DNA from: Ga0077548 sp035440445
Lineage (GTDB): Bacteria; Pseudomonadota; Alphaproteobacteria; Rhizobiales; Xanthobacteraceae
DNA: 64,000 nt
Direction of reading: 5' to 3'
Assembly: GCA_035440445.1 (NCBI GenBank)
Contig: DAORMJ010000004.1
Span: 117,863-181,862, forward strand
How positions within the stretch are numbered: the stretch's first letter is position 1; every line of letters starts with the position of its first letter. The notes under the pieces are model-generated. The model was not told the DNA's origin and did not search any database. It saw only the letters and a list, made by a program, of their open reading frames with translations. Made by a program: the position numbers and the translations under genes. Below are positions 41,584 through 50,122 of the stretch, in pieces.

Positions 41584-43092
41584 ATGAATGCTCTTTCCTC
41601 GACCAGCCTCTCTACGTCGATGGCGGCACGCACGATCACGCAAATGCGCGATCAACTGGCGGACTTGCAGCGCCAGCTCGGCACCGGAAAGAAATCCAGC
41701 ACTTATGGCGGGCTCGGGCTCGGAGCCGGTCTCGTGCTCAATCTTCGTGCCCAACTTTCCAGTACCTCGGTGTTCCAGTCGAATTCGACCAACATCGAGA
41801 CGCGCGTGAAGCTGATGAACATCTCGCTGCAGCGCATTGGCGATATTCGCGACGAGACGCGCGCCGACCTGACCGCGCCGATCGGCTATACCCTCGTGCA
41901 GGACGGGCAAACCGCGGCGCAGCGTTCGGCCTTGGGTCGCCTCGGCGAAATGTTGAGCCTGCTCAATGCCGATGCCGGCGGCCGCTATCTCTTCTCCGGC
42001 CGCGCGACGGATACCAAGGCCACCGATACGATGTCGCGCATTCTGGAAGGCGAAGGCACGCAGGCCGGGCTGAAGCAGATCATCAACGAGCGGCTGCAGG
42101 CGGATCAGGGCGCCGACCAGCGCGGCCGCATCACGGTCAATGCTGCTGCCGGCAGCGTGGTTTCGCTGCAGGAGGACGGCGCGCATCCGTTCGGTTTCAA
42201 AATCAGCGGCGCGACCACCAGTTTCGGCGCAACGATCACCGGTCCGACGGCGGCACCGGCAGCACTTTCGGTCGATCTTGGCGCGAGCAACCCGCCTGAC
42301 GGCGGCACGGTGCGCATATCGCTCACGATGCCGGACGGGACAAGTACGGCCATCGCGCTCACCGCGACAACGGCATCGCCTCCGGGCGACAAACAGTTCA
42401 CGATCGGCGCGACACCTGCCGATACCGCTGCGAACATGACCGCCGCGCTCGACACCGAGCTGCAACGTCTCGGCAAAACGGATCTGGTGGCGGCCTCTGC
42501 GATGAAGGCAGGCAACGACTTCTTCGCGACCGATGCATCCAATCCGCCGCAACGGATCGCGGGCTCGCCGCCGTTTTACAATGCGACGGCGATGACCGAT
42601 GGCACCGCGTCGAACACCATTTCCTGGTATCTCGGCGATGCCGGTACCGATAATGCGCGCTCGACCGCCGTGGCACGCGTGGACGAGGCGATCTCGGTGA
42701 ACTACGGCGCGCGAGCCAACGAAGAAGGCATTCGCTGGATCGTCCAGAATGAAGCGGTCTTCGCTGCAATGAGCTTTTCTTCCACGGACCCCAATGCGCG
42801 CGACGCTTATTACGCGCTCGCCTCCCGTGTCGGCGCGGCCATGGATATTCCCTCCGGCACGCAGCAGGTGGAAGCCATTCAGACTGAGATCGCCGGCGCG
42901 AACCTGTCGGCTCAAAGCGCGAAGCAGCGTCTCGCGGAGCGCTCGCCGGTGTTGCAGGACATGATCTCGGACATCGAGAACGTCTCCGACGAAGAGATCG
43001 GCGTGAAGCTGCTCGCGCTGAATACGAGGATGCAGGCGTCCTTGCAGGTGACGGCCATGCTTTCGCAGCTTTCGCTGGTCAAATTCCTCTAA
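41584..43092 (+). CDS. flgL: Hook-associated protein 3 FlgL (flagellin-related)
   Basis: 502 residues. The flagellin-like N-terminal helix (MRDQLADLQRQLGTGKKSSTY) and C-terminal helix (GVKLLALNTRMQASLQVTAM) are present. GGRYLFSGRATDTKA is typical of FlgL. It is longer than enteric FlgL (about 317) because of a variable insert of about 190 residues (roughly 170-360), with beta-rich, low-complexity sequence. A strong terminator follows, which ends the operon. Confidence 0.92.
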   Translation: MNALSSTSLSTSMAARTITQMRDQLADLQRQLGTGKKSSTYGGLGLGAGLVLNLRAQLSSTSVFQSNSTNIETRVKLMNISLQRIGDIRDETRADLTAPIGYTLVQDGQTAAQRSALGRLGEMLSLLNADAGGRYLFSGRATDTKATDTMSRILEGEGTQAGLKQIINERLQADQGADQRGRITVNAAAGSVVSLQEDGAHPFGFKISGATTSFGATITGPTAAPAALSVDLGASNPPDGGTVRISLTMPDGTSTAIALTATTASPPGDKQFTIGATPADTAANMTAALDTELQRLGKTDLVAASAMKAGNDFFATDASNPPQRIAGSPPFYNATAMTDGTASNTISWYLGDAGTDNARSTAVARVDEAISVNYGARANEEGIRWIVQNEAVFAAMSFSSTDPNARDAYYALASRVGAAMDIPSGTQQVEAIQTEIAGANLSAQSAKQRLAERSPVLQDMISDIENVSDEEIGVKLLALNTRMQASLQVTAMLSQLSLVKFL

Positions 43093-43108
43093 GAAGAGAG
43101 ACCAAAAG

Positions 43109-43142
43109 AAAAAGCGCCGCGGTGGTGTGCCGCGGCGCTTTT
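43109..43142 (+). terminator. Rho-independent terminator of flgE-flgK-flgL
   Basis: 13-bp stem (AAAAGCGCCGCGG/CCGCGGCGCTTTT) with a 7-base loop and T run. It also serves the convergent flaF side. Confidence 0.88.
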
Positions 43143-43164
43143 CTTTTTGGGATTGTGTGTCCGC

Positions 43165-43545
43165 TCAGGCGGCCTGTTGCGTGGTGCGCAAGCCCGCGGC
43201 GATCTCGCGGTTGATGTTGATCAGCACGCCGACGCGATCTGCGCTGCCTTCGGTCGAAGTCTCCAGAGAAAGGGAGTGCTTGACGATGAAGTTCGCAAGG
43301 TTCGCGAGGTTCTGCTTGATCGGAACGGGGAGCGGATTTTCGGGCCGGGTCACGGAGCTTCCGAACAAAATCCAGAGGCGGCGATTGTAGCGGATCGCGG
43401 AGACGACTTCTTCGCTATTGATCAACGCGCCATCGCGGACAGCCTGCAATTTGGCGGCTGCGCGCATCAGGAGTTGGGCTTCGAGTTCGCGGGGGCTTCC
43501 GGTGGATTGAGCGTTCTTCGCGTAGGTATTGGCCGCATCACGCAT
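43165..43545 (-). CDS. flaF: Flagellar biosynthesis regulator FlaF
   Basis: 126 residues with the FlaF pattern: N-terminal AANTYAKNAQSTGSPRELEA, LLMRAAAKLQAVRDG and NRRLWILFGSSVTRPENPLP. In Caulobacter FlaF is a flagellin-specific assembly factor that acts together with FlbT. Its ATG lies inside the end of flbT (8-bp overlap), so translation is coupled. Confidence 0.92.
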   Translation of the reverse strand: MRDAANTYAKNAQSTGSPRELEAQLLMRAAAKLQAVRDGALINSEEVVSAIRYNRRLWILFGSSVTRPENPLPVPIKQNLANLANFIVKHSLSLETSTEGSADRVGVLININREIAAGLRTTQQAA

Positions 43546-43921
43546 TCGCGAGCAGTTCCTTCTCGTACTCAATAAGAGATTGTGCCTCTTTGAGTGCTTT
43601 GTAGCTATTTCCGGTTAAAATCTGATTATTGATACGGTCGAAATAGCGCGACGTGCTGGGTGCCGCGGCTATGATTTCCTTGACCAGCCGGAAATAGGCG
43701 TCGTGGTGGTTCTGGGGGTCGCGGCTCAGATACATCAGCTGCACCACGAGATAGACCCGCTTGCAGGGGGTGTCGGCCTCTTCGACCGTCATGATGTCCT
43801 TCTCGCGAAGGATCGGCGCGTCGCCTTCGATCACAAGCCGGGTGCGCTGGTCGTCGTTGGTGACGATCGACTCGCCGATGATGATCCGTTCGCCAGGCTT
43901 CAGTTCGACCTTCAAGCCCAT
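43538..43921 (-). CDS. flbT: Flagellin post-transcriptional regulator FlbT
   Basis: 127 residues: LKPGERIIIGESIVTND, APILREKDIMTVEEADTPCKRVYL and LTGNSYKALKEAQSLIEYE. FlbT binds flagellin mRNA leaders and limits translation until the hook is complete in Caulobacter. It lies directly downstream of the two flagellin genes and is cotranscribed with flaF. Confidence 0.93.
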   Translation of the reverse strand: MGLKVELKPGERIIIGESIVTNDDQRTRLVIEGDAPILREKDIMTVEEADTPCKRVYLVVQLMYLSRDPQNHHDAYFRLVKEIIAAAPSTSRYFDRINNQILTGNSYKALKEAQSLIEYEKELLANA

Positions 43922-44006
43922 CTTCGTGCTCCTCCGAATCAGCCCAGACCCGCTTACCGTTGAAGCTGCGCGAAAGCAGCCGGGCTTTCAACTCTGCAAA
44001 AGAAAA

Positions 44007-44029
44007 CGGCGGGGCTTTTGGCCCCGCCG
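44007..44029 (-). terminator. Rho-independent terminator of the first flagellin gene
   Basis: Stem CGGCGGGGC/GCCCCGCCG with loop; followed on the minus strand by TTTTCT. Confidence 0.8.
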
Positions 44030-44053
44030 CCATTGTTTCTATGTCTCGTCTGC

Positions 44054-45529
44054 TTACTGGAGCAGGCGAAGGACGTTCTGGTCGGCCTGCACGGCCATCG
44101 ACAGCGCCGAGGTGGACAGCGACTGACGGGTCTGCAGGGCGAGGAGGTTGGCACCTTCCTCGTTCGAGTCAGCCAGCGTCAGGTTGTCGGCACCGACCTG
44201 CAGCACGTTGATCAGGTTCTTGGTGAAGTCCTGACGGGTCTGCACGACCGAGAGCTTCGAACCGAAGGTCGAAGACTGGGTGCGCAGCGTGGAGGTCGCC
44301 GCGTCGAGCGAGGTGATGACCGCGTTGATCGTCGCGTTGTCCTGGAAGGCGTTGCCGGACTGGGCGTTCNNNNNNNNNNNGGCCAAGGCCAGCTGCGTCG
44401 AAGGTGACGCCACCGATGGACATCGAGGACGAGCCGTCTTCGTTGAAGACAACCGAGAGGCTGTCGCCGTTCAGAAGGTTCACGCCGTTGAACGAAGCGT
44501 CCGCAGCGAGCTGCGAAATCTGCGACAACAGGTCGTTGAAGTCGTTCTGAAGCGAAGTGCGGGTCGCGTTCGGCGTGCCGATCGTCGCCGTCGGATTCGT
44601 CGTAGCAGCCGTCAGACCGAGCGTGGCGAGGGTCGTCGTGCCACCGATCGTGACGCTGTCGGACGAAGTCGACGTGATCGAGATCTGGTCGGAGCCGTTG
44701 ATCGTCGCGGTTACGCCCGTCAGAGACGACAGAGCGGTAGCCAAGTCAGCGCGGGTTTCGATGTTGCCCGAACCGAAGGTCAGCGTCTGCGCAGCGCCCG
44801 TACCAACCGCAACCGTGAGCGTGCCGGTGAGGCCGCCGATGTCGGCGTTCACAAGGCTCGAGGTCGTGGTGGTGCCAAAAACGCTGTCAGCACCGTTGCC
44901 CGAGATCGTCAGCGTGTCGGTCGCGTTGTCTGCGGTGACTTCGAGCTGGCCGCTGCCGTTGACGGCGACGGTCCAGGTCGCGGCGCCACCGTTCAGCGAC
45001 GCGATGACGTCGTCGACGTCTTCCGTGGTCGCGTTAGCGACCGTGTGGCTGACAGTGTTGGTGCCGTCAGAGATCGTGATGACCTCGCCGTTGGCGATAC
45101 CCAGCGACTGCAGGGTCGAAGCACCAGTGATCGAACCGACGGTACCCGTAGCAACCGCTTCGTCATCGGCAATCGCTGCCGAACCGGTGATGCCGAGCGC
45201 GTAGGTCGCAGCCGGCGCCGTTGCCGTCAGGGCCTGCTTTGCGGTCGACTTGGCAGCTTCAACGAGCTTCGTGATCGCCGTGATGCCTTTGTCGGCTGCA
45301 GCGATCGTCTGGACTGCGTTGCTGACGCTGTCGAGCAGCGTGGACAGATCGCCTGCGCGGGCCTGGAGGCCAGCGGCGGTGAAGAAGTTCACCGGATTGT
45401 CGATCGCGGAGTTGACCTTCTTGCCCGTCGAGAGGCGCTGCTGGACGTTGTTCATCATTTCCGCCGTGCTCTGCAGGGANNNNNNNNNNNNNTAGCGCGG
45501 ACGCCAGCCGAAAGAGTAATGTTAGACAT
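44054..45529 (-). CDS. Flagellin 1 (interrupted by two gaps)
   Basis: About 490 residues when the two gaps are closed. The N-terminus is MSNITLSAGVRA, a gap, then SLQSTAEMMNNVQQRLSTGK. An 8-base gap would encode NLL, as in the second flagellin, and restore the frame. The C-terminus (LALQTRQSLSTSALSMAVQ to NVLRLLQ) is the D0 helix. The centre is a threonine-rich D2/D3 region. It shares long stretches of DNA identity with the second flagellin, which probably caused the gaps. A CtrA-type box lies about 125 bp upstream. Confidence 0.9.
44370..44380. other. Assembly gap (11 N) in flagellin 1
   Basis: Eleven Ns between FDAAGLG and NAQSGNAF. The frame shifts; 10 or 13 bases would restore it. Confidence 0.9.
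45480..45492. other. Assembly gap (13 N) near the start of flagellin 1
   Basis: Thirteen Ns after codon 12. The frame differs on the two sides; 8 bases (NLL) would fit the paralogue. Confidence 0.9.
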
Positions 45530-45647
45530 AGCCAATCCTTCCTAGGAGTTACACGTTACTAACCGGCCACCATTCTGGTGTCCGGGGCATGCTTTCTCTC
45601 ATGCCGGGCCCTAACGGCTCGTTACTGAAGCGCTTGGGTGCGGATGG

Positions 45648-45662
45648 TTAACGAGAAGTTAG
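45648..45662 (-). promoter_or_regulatory. CtrA-type box upstream of flagellin 1
   Basis: Minus strand CTAA-N7-TTAACC, one mismatch to TTAA-N7-TTAAC, about 125 bp before the ATG. Confidence 0.5.
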
Positions 45663-45706
45663 AACGCATTGCGCGCGAGGAAATAACGCAGCACTGAAAA
45701 GCAAAA

Positions 45707-45728
45707 CGGCGGAGCTGAAGCCCCGCCG
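45707..45728 (-). terminator. Terminator-like hairpin after flagellin 2
   Basis: CGGCGG...CCGCCG stem with one internal mismatch; minus strand then reads TTTTGCTTTT. Confidence 0.55.
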
Positions 45729-45756
45729 CCATTTCGCTGGTATCGTTTCTTTAACG

Positions 45757-47217
45757 CTATTGGAAGAGGCGCAGCACGTTCTGGTCGGCTTGCGCTGCCA
45801 TCGAGAGCGAGGTGGTGGACAGCGACTGGCGGGTCTGCAGCGCCAGAAGGTTGGCGCCTTCCTCGTTCGAGTCAGCAAGCACGAGGTTGTCGCCGCCGAG
45901 CTGCAGCACGTTGATCAGGTTCTTCGTGAAGTCCTGACGGGCCTGCACGATCGAGAGGTTCGAGCCGAAGGCCGACGCCTGCGCGCGCAACTGGGCGGTT
46001 GCTGCGTCAAGCTGCGCAATCGCTGCCGTGACGTTCGCCTGGATCTGGAAGCCGTCGCCCGCGATCGGCGTCAGGCCGAGGCCGGCGGCGCTGAAGTCCA
46101 CGCCGTTGATCGTCAGCGAACTCGAGCCGTCTTCGTTGAAGATCACACCGAGGTTGTCGCTGTTCAGAAGATTGACGCCGTTATAGGAGGCGTCCCGCGC
46201 AAGCTGCGTGATCTGCTGCAGCAGTTCGTTGTAATCGGACTGCAAGGAAGCCCGGGTGGCATTTGGCGTGCTGACGGTAGCGGTCGGCTGCACCGCTCCA
46301 GCCGTCAATCCCAATGTCGCAAGGCTCGTCGTGCCGCCGATGGTGACGCTGCTCGAGGAAGTCGAGGTGATTTCGATTTCGTCGGAGCCGTTGATCGTGG
46401 CGGTAACGCCGGTGAGGTTGCTCAGCGCGGTGGCGAGATCGGCGCGGGTCTCGATTTGGCCCGCCCCGAAGGTGAGGGTCTGGACCGCACCCGTGCCAAC
46501 CTGAACGGTCATGGTGCCGGTCAGTGCGCCAAGAGCGCTGTTCACGAGGCTCGAGCCGGTCGTCGTGCCGAAAACGCTGTCCGCGCCGTTGCCGGAGATC
46601 GCCAGCGTCGTCGCATTGCTGTTGGCGGTGACTTCGAGATTGCCGCTGCCGTTCACAGCGACAGTCCAGGTAGCGCCGCCGCCGTTCAGCGAGGCGATCA
46701 CGTCGTCGACATCTTCCGTAGTCGCGTCAACAACCGTGTGGGTCACGGTGTTGGTGCCATCGGAGATCGTGATTGTCTCGCCGTTGGCGATACCAAGGGA
46801 TTGCAAGGTCGATGCGCCGGTGATCGAACCGACCGAGCCGGTCGCGACGGAGGCATCATCCGGGATGGGCGAGCCCTGAATCTGAAGCGCATAGGTCGCT
46901 TCAGGCTGCCCGGCGATGATGGCCTGCTTTGCCGTCGACTTCAGGCTTTCGACCAGCTTGGTGATCGCGGTGATGCCTTTGTCTGCGGCGGCGATCGTCT
47001 GCACGCCGTTGCCGATCGAATCGAGCAGGGTGCCGAGATCAGCCGCGCGGGCGTGAAGGCCCGCGGCAGTGAAATAGTTGACGGGGTTGTCGAGCGCCGA
47101 ATTGACCTTCTTGCCGGTCGAAAGCCGCTCTTGGGTGCGAGCCATCATCTCGGCTGTCTGTTGCAGCGAAAGCAGGTTCGCCCGCACGCCTTTCGAGAGG
47201 GTAACGTCGTTGGCCAT
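45757..47217 (-). CDS. Flagellin 2
   Basis: 486 residues. N-terminal D0/D1 (MANDVTLSKGVRANLLSLQQ; ERLSTGKKVNSALDNPVNYF) and C-terminal D1/D0 (NLINVLQLGGDNLVLADSNE to DQNVLRLFQ) are well kept; the central 250 residues are Thr/Gly-rich surface domains. It is a near-paralogue of the next gene, and probably the filament is mixed. A perfect CtrA-type box lies about 140 bp upstream. No sigma-54 site is found. FlbT and FlaF genes lie downstream. Confidence 0.94.
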   Translation of the reverse strand: MANDVTLSKGVRANLLSLQQTAEMMARTQERLSTGKKVNSALDNPVNYFTAAGLHARAADLGTLLDSIGNGVQTIAAADKGITAITKLVESLKSTAKQAIIAGQPEATYALQIQGSPIPDDASVATGSVGSITGASTLQSLGIANGETITISDGTNTVTHTVVDATTEDVDDVIASLNGGGATWTVAVNGSGNLEVTANSNATTLAISGNGADSVFGTTTGSSLVNSALGALTGTMTVQVGTGAVQTLTFGAGQIETRADLATALSNLTGVTATINGSDEIEITSTSSSSVTIGGTTSLATLGLTAGAVQPTATVSTPNATRASLQSDYNELLQQITQLARDASYNGVNLLNSDNLGVIFNEDGSSSLTINGVDFSAAGLGLTPIAGDGFQIQANVTAAIAQLDAATAQLRAQASAFGSNLSIVQARQDFTKNLINVLQLGGDNLVLADSNEEGANLLALQTRQSLSTTSLSMAAQADQNVLRLFQ

Positions 47218-47353
47218 GGCATAGGTCCTTCTGAACAACGTCGAAAGCACACGGCTGCGCGCGATGACGTTTCAGAAGAATGTGTAAATAATCGTGGCTA
47301 AGAAATCGTTACCATCGGCGTTTGAGCCGCAGGAAATGCCCTGTTTTCAGCGG

Positions 47354-47368
47354 TTAACAGATCGTTAA
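47354..47368 (-). promoter_or_regulatory. CtrA box upstream of flagellin 2
   Basis: Perfect TTAA-N7-TTAAC on the minus strand (symmetric core). Confidence 0.6.
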
Positions 47369-47376
47369 ATGGTAAA

Positions 47377-47398
47377 CGCCGGCCCTTTCGGGCCGGCG
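47377..47398. terminator. Terminator-like hairpin between flgN and flagellin 2
   Basis: CGCCGGCCC-TTTC-GGGCCGGCG, 9-bp stem. It lies past the end of the flgI-flgJ-flgN operon; a short T run follows on both strands. Confidence 0.65.
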
Positions 47399-47425
47399 CT
47401 TTTCCTCATTCGTATAGGGTAGGGT

Positions 47426-47899
47426 TTAGCTGGCGCGGCTGACCATGACCGGCTGCGCGCTCCGCGAGCCGCTAGCAACCTTGCCGTTCGCGCCATAAGC
47501 CTGCGGCGAGGATTTGCGCGCCGCTTCGTCGGCAGCGCCACGCATGATGCCTTCGGCGACCGACTGGGCCGTCGCGACGACACGAAGGTTGTGGCTCAGA
47601 ATCTCGCGGAAGGTTTGATGCGCACGGCGCAGTTCGTCGACCAGCACCGGAACGGTCTGGCCGATGAAGCCCGCGTTGCTTTTGAGAATTTCGATCTCGC
47701 GCAGATAGACCGCGGCGAGGTCGGTCTTCTCCTGCGTCAGCTTGGTGGCGCTGGCGATCTGGCCAGCTTCCACGAGCTTGGTTTCCTTTTCGAAGATTTG
47801 CACAAGGCGGACCATGGAGTCGCCGATCCGGCGCAACAGCACTTCTGCTTCGTCGCGGCTCTTAATCGCCTGGGAAATCCGCTTTACTTCGTCGTTCAT
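47426..47899 (-). CDS. FlgN-like flagellar export chaperone
   Basis: 157 residues, mostly helical: RRIGDSMVRLVQIFEKETKLVEAGQ, TDLAAVYLREIEILKSNAGF and ELRRAHQTFREILSHNLRVV (each cited in part) fit the FlgN fold of chaperones for FlgK/FlgL. The N-terminus overlaps the flgJ stop (ATGA), so it is coupled in flgI-flgJ-flgN. Identification rests on helix pattern and context. Confidence 0.72.
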   Translation of the reverse strand: MNDEVKRISQAIKSRDEAEVLLRRIGDSMVRLVQIFEKETKLVEAGQIASATKLTQEKTDLAAVYLREIEILKSNAGFIGQTVPVLVDELRRAHQTFREILSHNLRVVATAQSVAEGIMRGAADEAARKSSPQAYGANGKVASGSRSAQPVMVSRAS

Positions 47900-48213
47900 C
47901 GGTTACGCTCCTGCAAGGCTATAAGTTCGCGCTGTACATGCTCCGCGACCCCGACGCCGCCATTCTTGGCAATCGTGTTCGCGTATTCTTCCGTCAGCAT
48001 CGAGCGCCAGGCGCTCTGGCCGGGGCCGGCACCGAGCGGACCGTCCTGCTCCTGAATGCCGGAGAACATTTCTTCGAACATGTTGGTTAAAAAAACGCTT
48101 TCGAACTGCTGCGCGGTCTCTTTAATCTTGCGGTTCGCGGCCGGAGAGAGCTTTTCAACCGTTTCGGCGACTGCGCTTGCGGCGGAAAGCGCCGCCATGA
48201 CCGGAACTGCCAT
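47896..48213 (-). CDS. flgJ: Rod-binding protein FlgJ (N-terminal domain only)
   Basis: 105 residues. ETAQQFESVFLTNMFEEMFSG and AWRSMLTEEYANTIAKNGG are the FlgJ rod-cap domain. The muramidase domain of enteric FlgJ is absent, as usual in alphaproteobacteria, where a separate lytic enzyme opens the wall. Its ATG overlaps the flgI stop codon by one base; start coupling is likely. Confidence 0.9.
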   Translation of the reverse strand: MAVPVMAALSAASAVAETVEKLSPAANRKIKETAQQFESVFLTNMFEEMFSGIQEQDGPLGAGPGQSAWRSMLTEEYANTIAKNGGVGVAEHVQRELIALQERNR

Positions 48214-49319
48214 CACATCACCTCGATTTCTGCCTGGATCGCGCCTGATGCCTTGATGGCCTGCAGGATCGAGATCAAATCGCGCGGGCCGACGCCGAGC
48301 GCGTTCAGCCCGTCCACGAGTTCCTTGAGCGAGACACCTTCATTCACCAGACCGAACTTGCGGCCATCTTCCTGCACCTGAATGTTGGTGCGCGGAACGA
48401 CTTGCGTCCGTCCCTTGGTGAAGGGGTTGGGCTGGCTCACCTGCGGCTGTTCGGTGATGGTGACGGTGAGATTTCCTTGCGCGACTGCGACCGTCGAGAC
48501 GCGCACGTCACGGCCCATCACGATGATGCCGGATCGCTCGTCGATGACGACCTTGGCAGGCTGATCGGGCTCGATCACGATCTGCTCGATCTCGGTCAGC
48601 AGCGAAACCAGATTGCCCTTGTATTTTGGCGGCACCGTCAGCGCGACGGTGGCGCGATCGACGAGTTCCGCGACCGGTGCACCCATGAAATCGTTGATTG
48701 CGCCCGCGATACGCTTGGCGGTGGTCAGGTCGGGATTGCGCAGCGCGAGCCGCACCGTCGTCATGCGGTTCAGCGCGAAGTCGATCTCGCGCTCGACCAG
48801 TGCGCCGTTCGAAATGCGGCCCACGGTCGGCACGCCGCGAATGATCTTGGCCGCATCGCCTTCGGCCTGAAAACCCGCGACTGCGACCGTTCCTTGTGCG
48901 ACCGCATAGACATTGCCGTCGGCGCCGAGAAGGGGGGTGACGAGGAGGGTGCCGCCCTGAAGGCTCTTCGCATCGCCAAGTGCTGAGACCACCACGTCGA
49001 GGCGGGTGCCTTGCGTCGAGAAAGCGCGCAGGTTTGCCGTCACCATCACGGCGGCGACGTTGCCGGTGCGAAGCTGTGCGCCGCGGATATTGACGCCGAG
49101 GCGCTCGAGCATCGCCTGCAGGCTCTGGCGGGTGAAGGGCGAGTTATTGAGCGAATCGCCGGTGTTGTTCAGGCCCACCACGAGGCCGTAGCCGATCAGC
49201 TGGTTTTCACGCACGCCTTCGACGTCCACGAGATCCTTGAGGCGGGACGCGGCATTCGCCTGTCCCGCGATCAGGATCGCGAGGAATAAGCCGAGCAGAA
49301 AACGGACCTTCTTATTCAT
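48213..49319 (-). CDS. flgI: Flagellar P-ring protein FlgI
   Basis: 368 residues. Signal peptide (to GQANA) and the P-ring pattern SRLKDLVDVEGVRENQLIGYG (first 20 residues only), GLNNTGDS, NIRGAQLRTGNVAAVMVTA and the C-terminal ALGVGPRDLISILQAIKASG. It forms the periplasmic bushing around the rod. First gene of flgI-flgJ-flgN, with a sigma-54 promoter 48 bp upstream and a FlbD-like palindrome about 110 bp further. Confidence 0.95.
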   Translation of the reverse strand: MNKKVRFLLGLFLAILIAGQANAASRLKDLVDVEGVRENQLIGYGLVVGLNNTGDSLNNSPFTRQSLQAMLERLGVNIRGAQLRTGNVAAVMVTANLRAFSTQGTRLDVVVSALGDAKSLQGGTLLVTPLLGADGNVYAVAQGTVAVAGFQAEGDAAKIIRGVPTVGRISNGALVEREIDFALNRMTTVRLALRNPDLTTAKRIAGAINDFMGAPVAELVDRATVALTVPPKYKGNLVSLLTEIEQIVIEPDQPAKVVIDERSGIIVMGRDVRVSTVAVAQGNLTVTITEQPQVSQPNPFTKGRTQVVPRTNIQVQEDGRKFGLVNEGVSLKELVDGLNALGVGPRDLISILQAIKASGAIQAEIEVM

Positions 49320-49366
49320 CGACAGGGCTCCCCAGCGGGTCGATGGTGAAAATGCTGGAAAACCTT

Positions 49367-49382
49367 TGCGAAGGCCGTGCCA
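49367..49382 (-). promoter_or_regulatory. Sigma-54 promoter of flgI operon
   Basis: Minus strand TGGCACG-GCCT-TCGCA, GG-N10-GC spacing exact; -12 element has one substitution. Confidence 0.75.
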
Positions 49383-49476
49383 GCGGGCCGCAAGGAACCA
49401 AGCCTTTGAACTCACAGGGATTTTTCCGCTCACCCTGCGATGCCGCGCATGACCGGCGGCAAAGAAGTCCAGGCCG

Positions 49477-49495
49477 GGCGGCAACAACTGCCGGG
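49477..49495. promoter_or_regulatory. Palindromic enhancer site between flgI and fliX (FlbD-type candidate)
   Basis: GGCGGCA-ACAAC-TGCCGGG, same N5-spaced palindrome as at flgE, centred about 111 bp upstream of the flgI promoter. Confidence 0.6.
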
Positions 49496-49498
49496 CTC

Positions 49499-49515
49499 TT
49501 AACCCGGCATTAACC
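49499..49515 (+). promoter_or_regulatory. CtrA box of fliX
   Basis: Perfect TTAA-N7-TTAACC, 24 bp before the fliX ATG. The N7 is CCCGGCA, a half-site of the neighbouring palindrome, so the two sites may compete. Confidence 0.72.
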
Positions 49516-49538
49516 ATAGCGGGCCGATCGTCCGGGAC

Positions 49539-49958
49539 ATGCGCATCCTTGGCCCGAACCAGACCAGCGGCACGGCTTCGTCCTCCGGGGCGAGGAAGGC
49601 GTCGGCCTCCGGCAGTTTCTCGCTCGGTGAAACCGCTGCGAGCGGCTGGCCGCAAGCTGCGCAGGCGGCATCGGGCATCGGCGGGCTCGACTCGCTCCTT
49701 GCGCTCCAGGGTTTTGAAGATGCCGGCGAGCGGCGCAAACGCTTTACGCGGCGTGGACGGTCGGCGCTCGATCTCCTCGACGCGCTAAAGGCGGAACTGC
49801 TGAGTTCCGATCTGCGGACCGGCACGCTCGCCAAACTGCAGGGCATGCTCGGGGAACTCACAGAAAAGAGCGGAACGCCCGGTCTGGATGAAGTTTTGGG
49901 CGAAATCGAACTCCGCGTGGCGGTCGAGATCGCCAAACGCATGCCGAAAGCGGCCTGA
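49539..49958 (+). CDS. fliX: Flagellar assembly regulator FliX
   Basis: 139 residues. The low-complexity N-terminus is followed by the FliX domain (GGLDSLLALQGFED; RRGRSALDLLDALKAELLSS; VLGEIELRVAVEIAKRM). In Caulobacter FliX couples assembly of the class II structure to FlbD activity and so to class III transcription. A CtrA box at the expected place fits its class II status. It is divergent from flgI. Confidence 0.93.
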   Translation: MRILGPNQTSGTASSSGARKASASGSFSLGETAASGWPQAAQAASGIGGLDSLLALQGFEDAGERRKRFTRRGRSALDLLDALKAELLSSDLRTGTLAKLQGMLGELTEKSGTPGLDEVLGEIELRVAVEIAKRMPKAA

Positions 49959-50122
49959 GCGGCGGCCAGCCCGTAATCCCCGCGTCACGTTCCCGACCTA
50001 TCCGCGTGTCCGACTGCCCATTGCTGGCGGCGGGTGACATCGCTATAAGCCCCGCCCAATTCGGACGAGGCAGCATAAGCCTCGCGGAAGACTGCAGGGA
50101 CAAGCGTTAGGGGACCATTTGC

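Noticed and set aside
45530..45660. Possible sigma-54 promoter upstream of flagellin 1 (CCGGCATG...AAGCATG)
   Set aside because: GG and GC are 11 bases apart, not 10, and the -24 element is poor.
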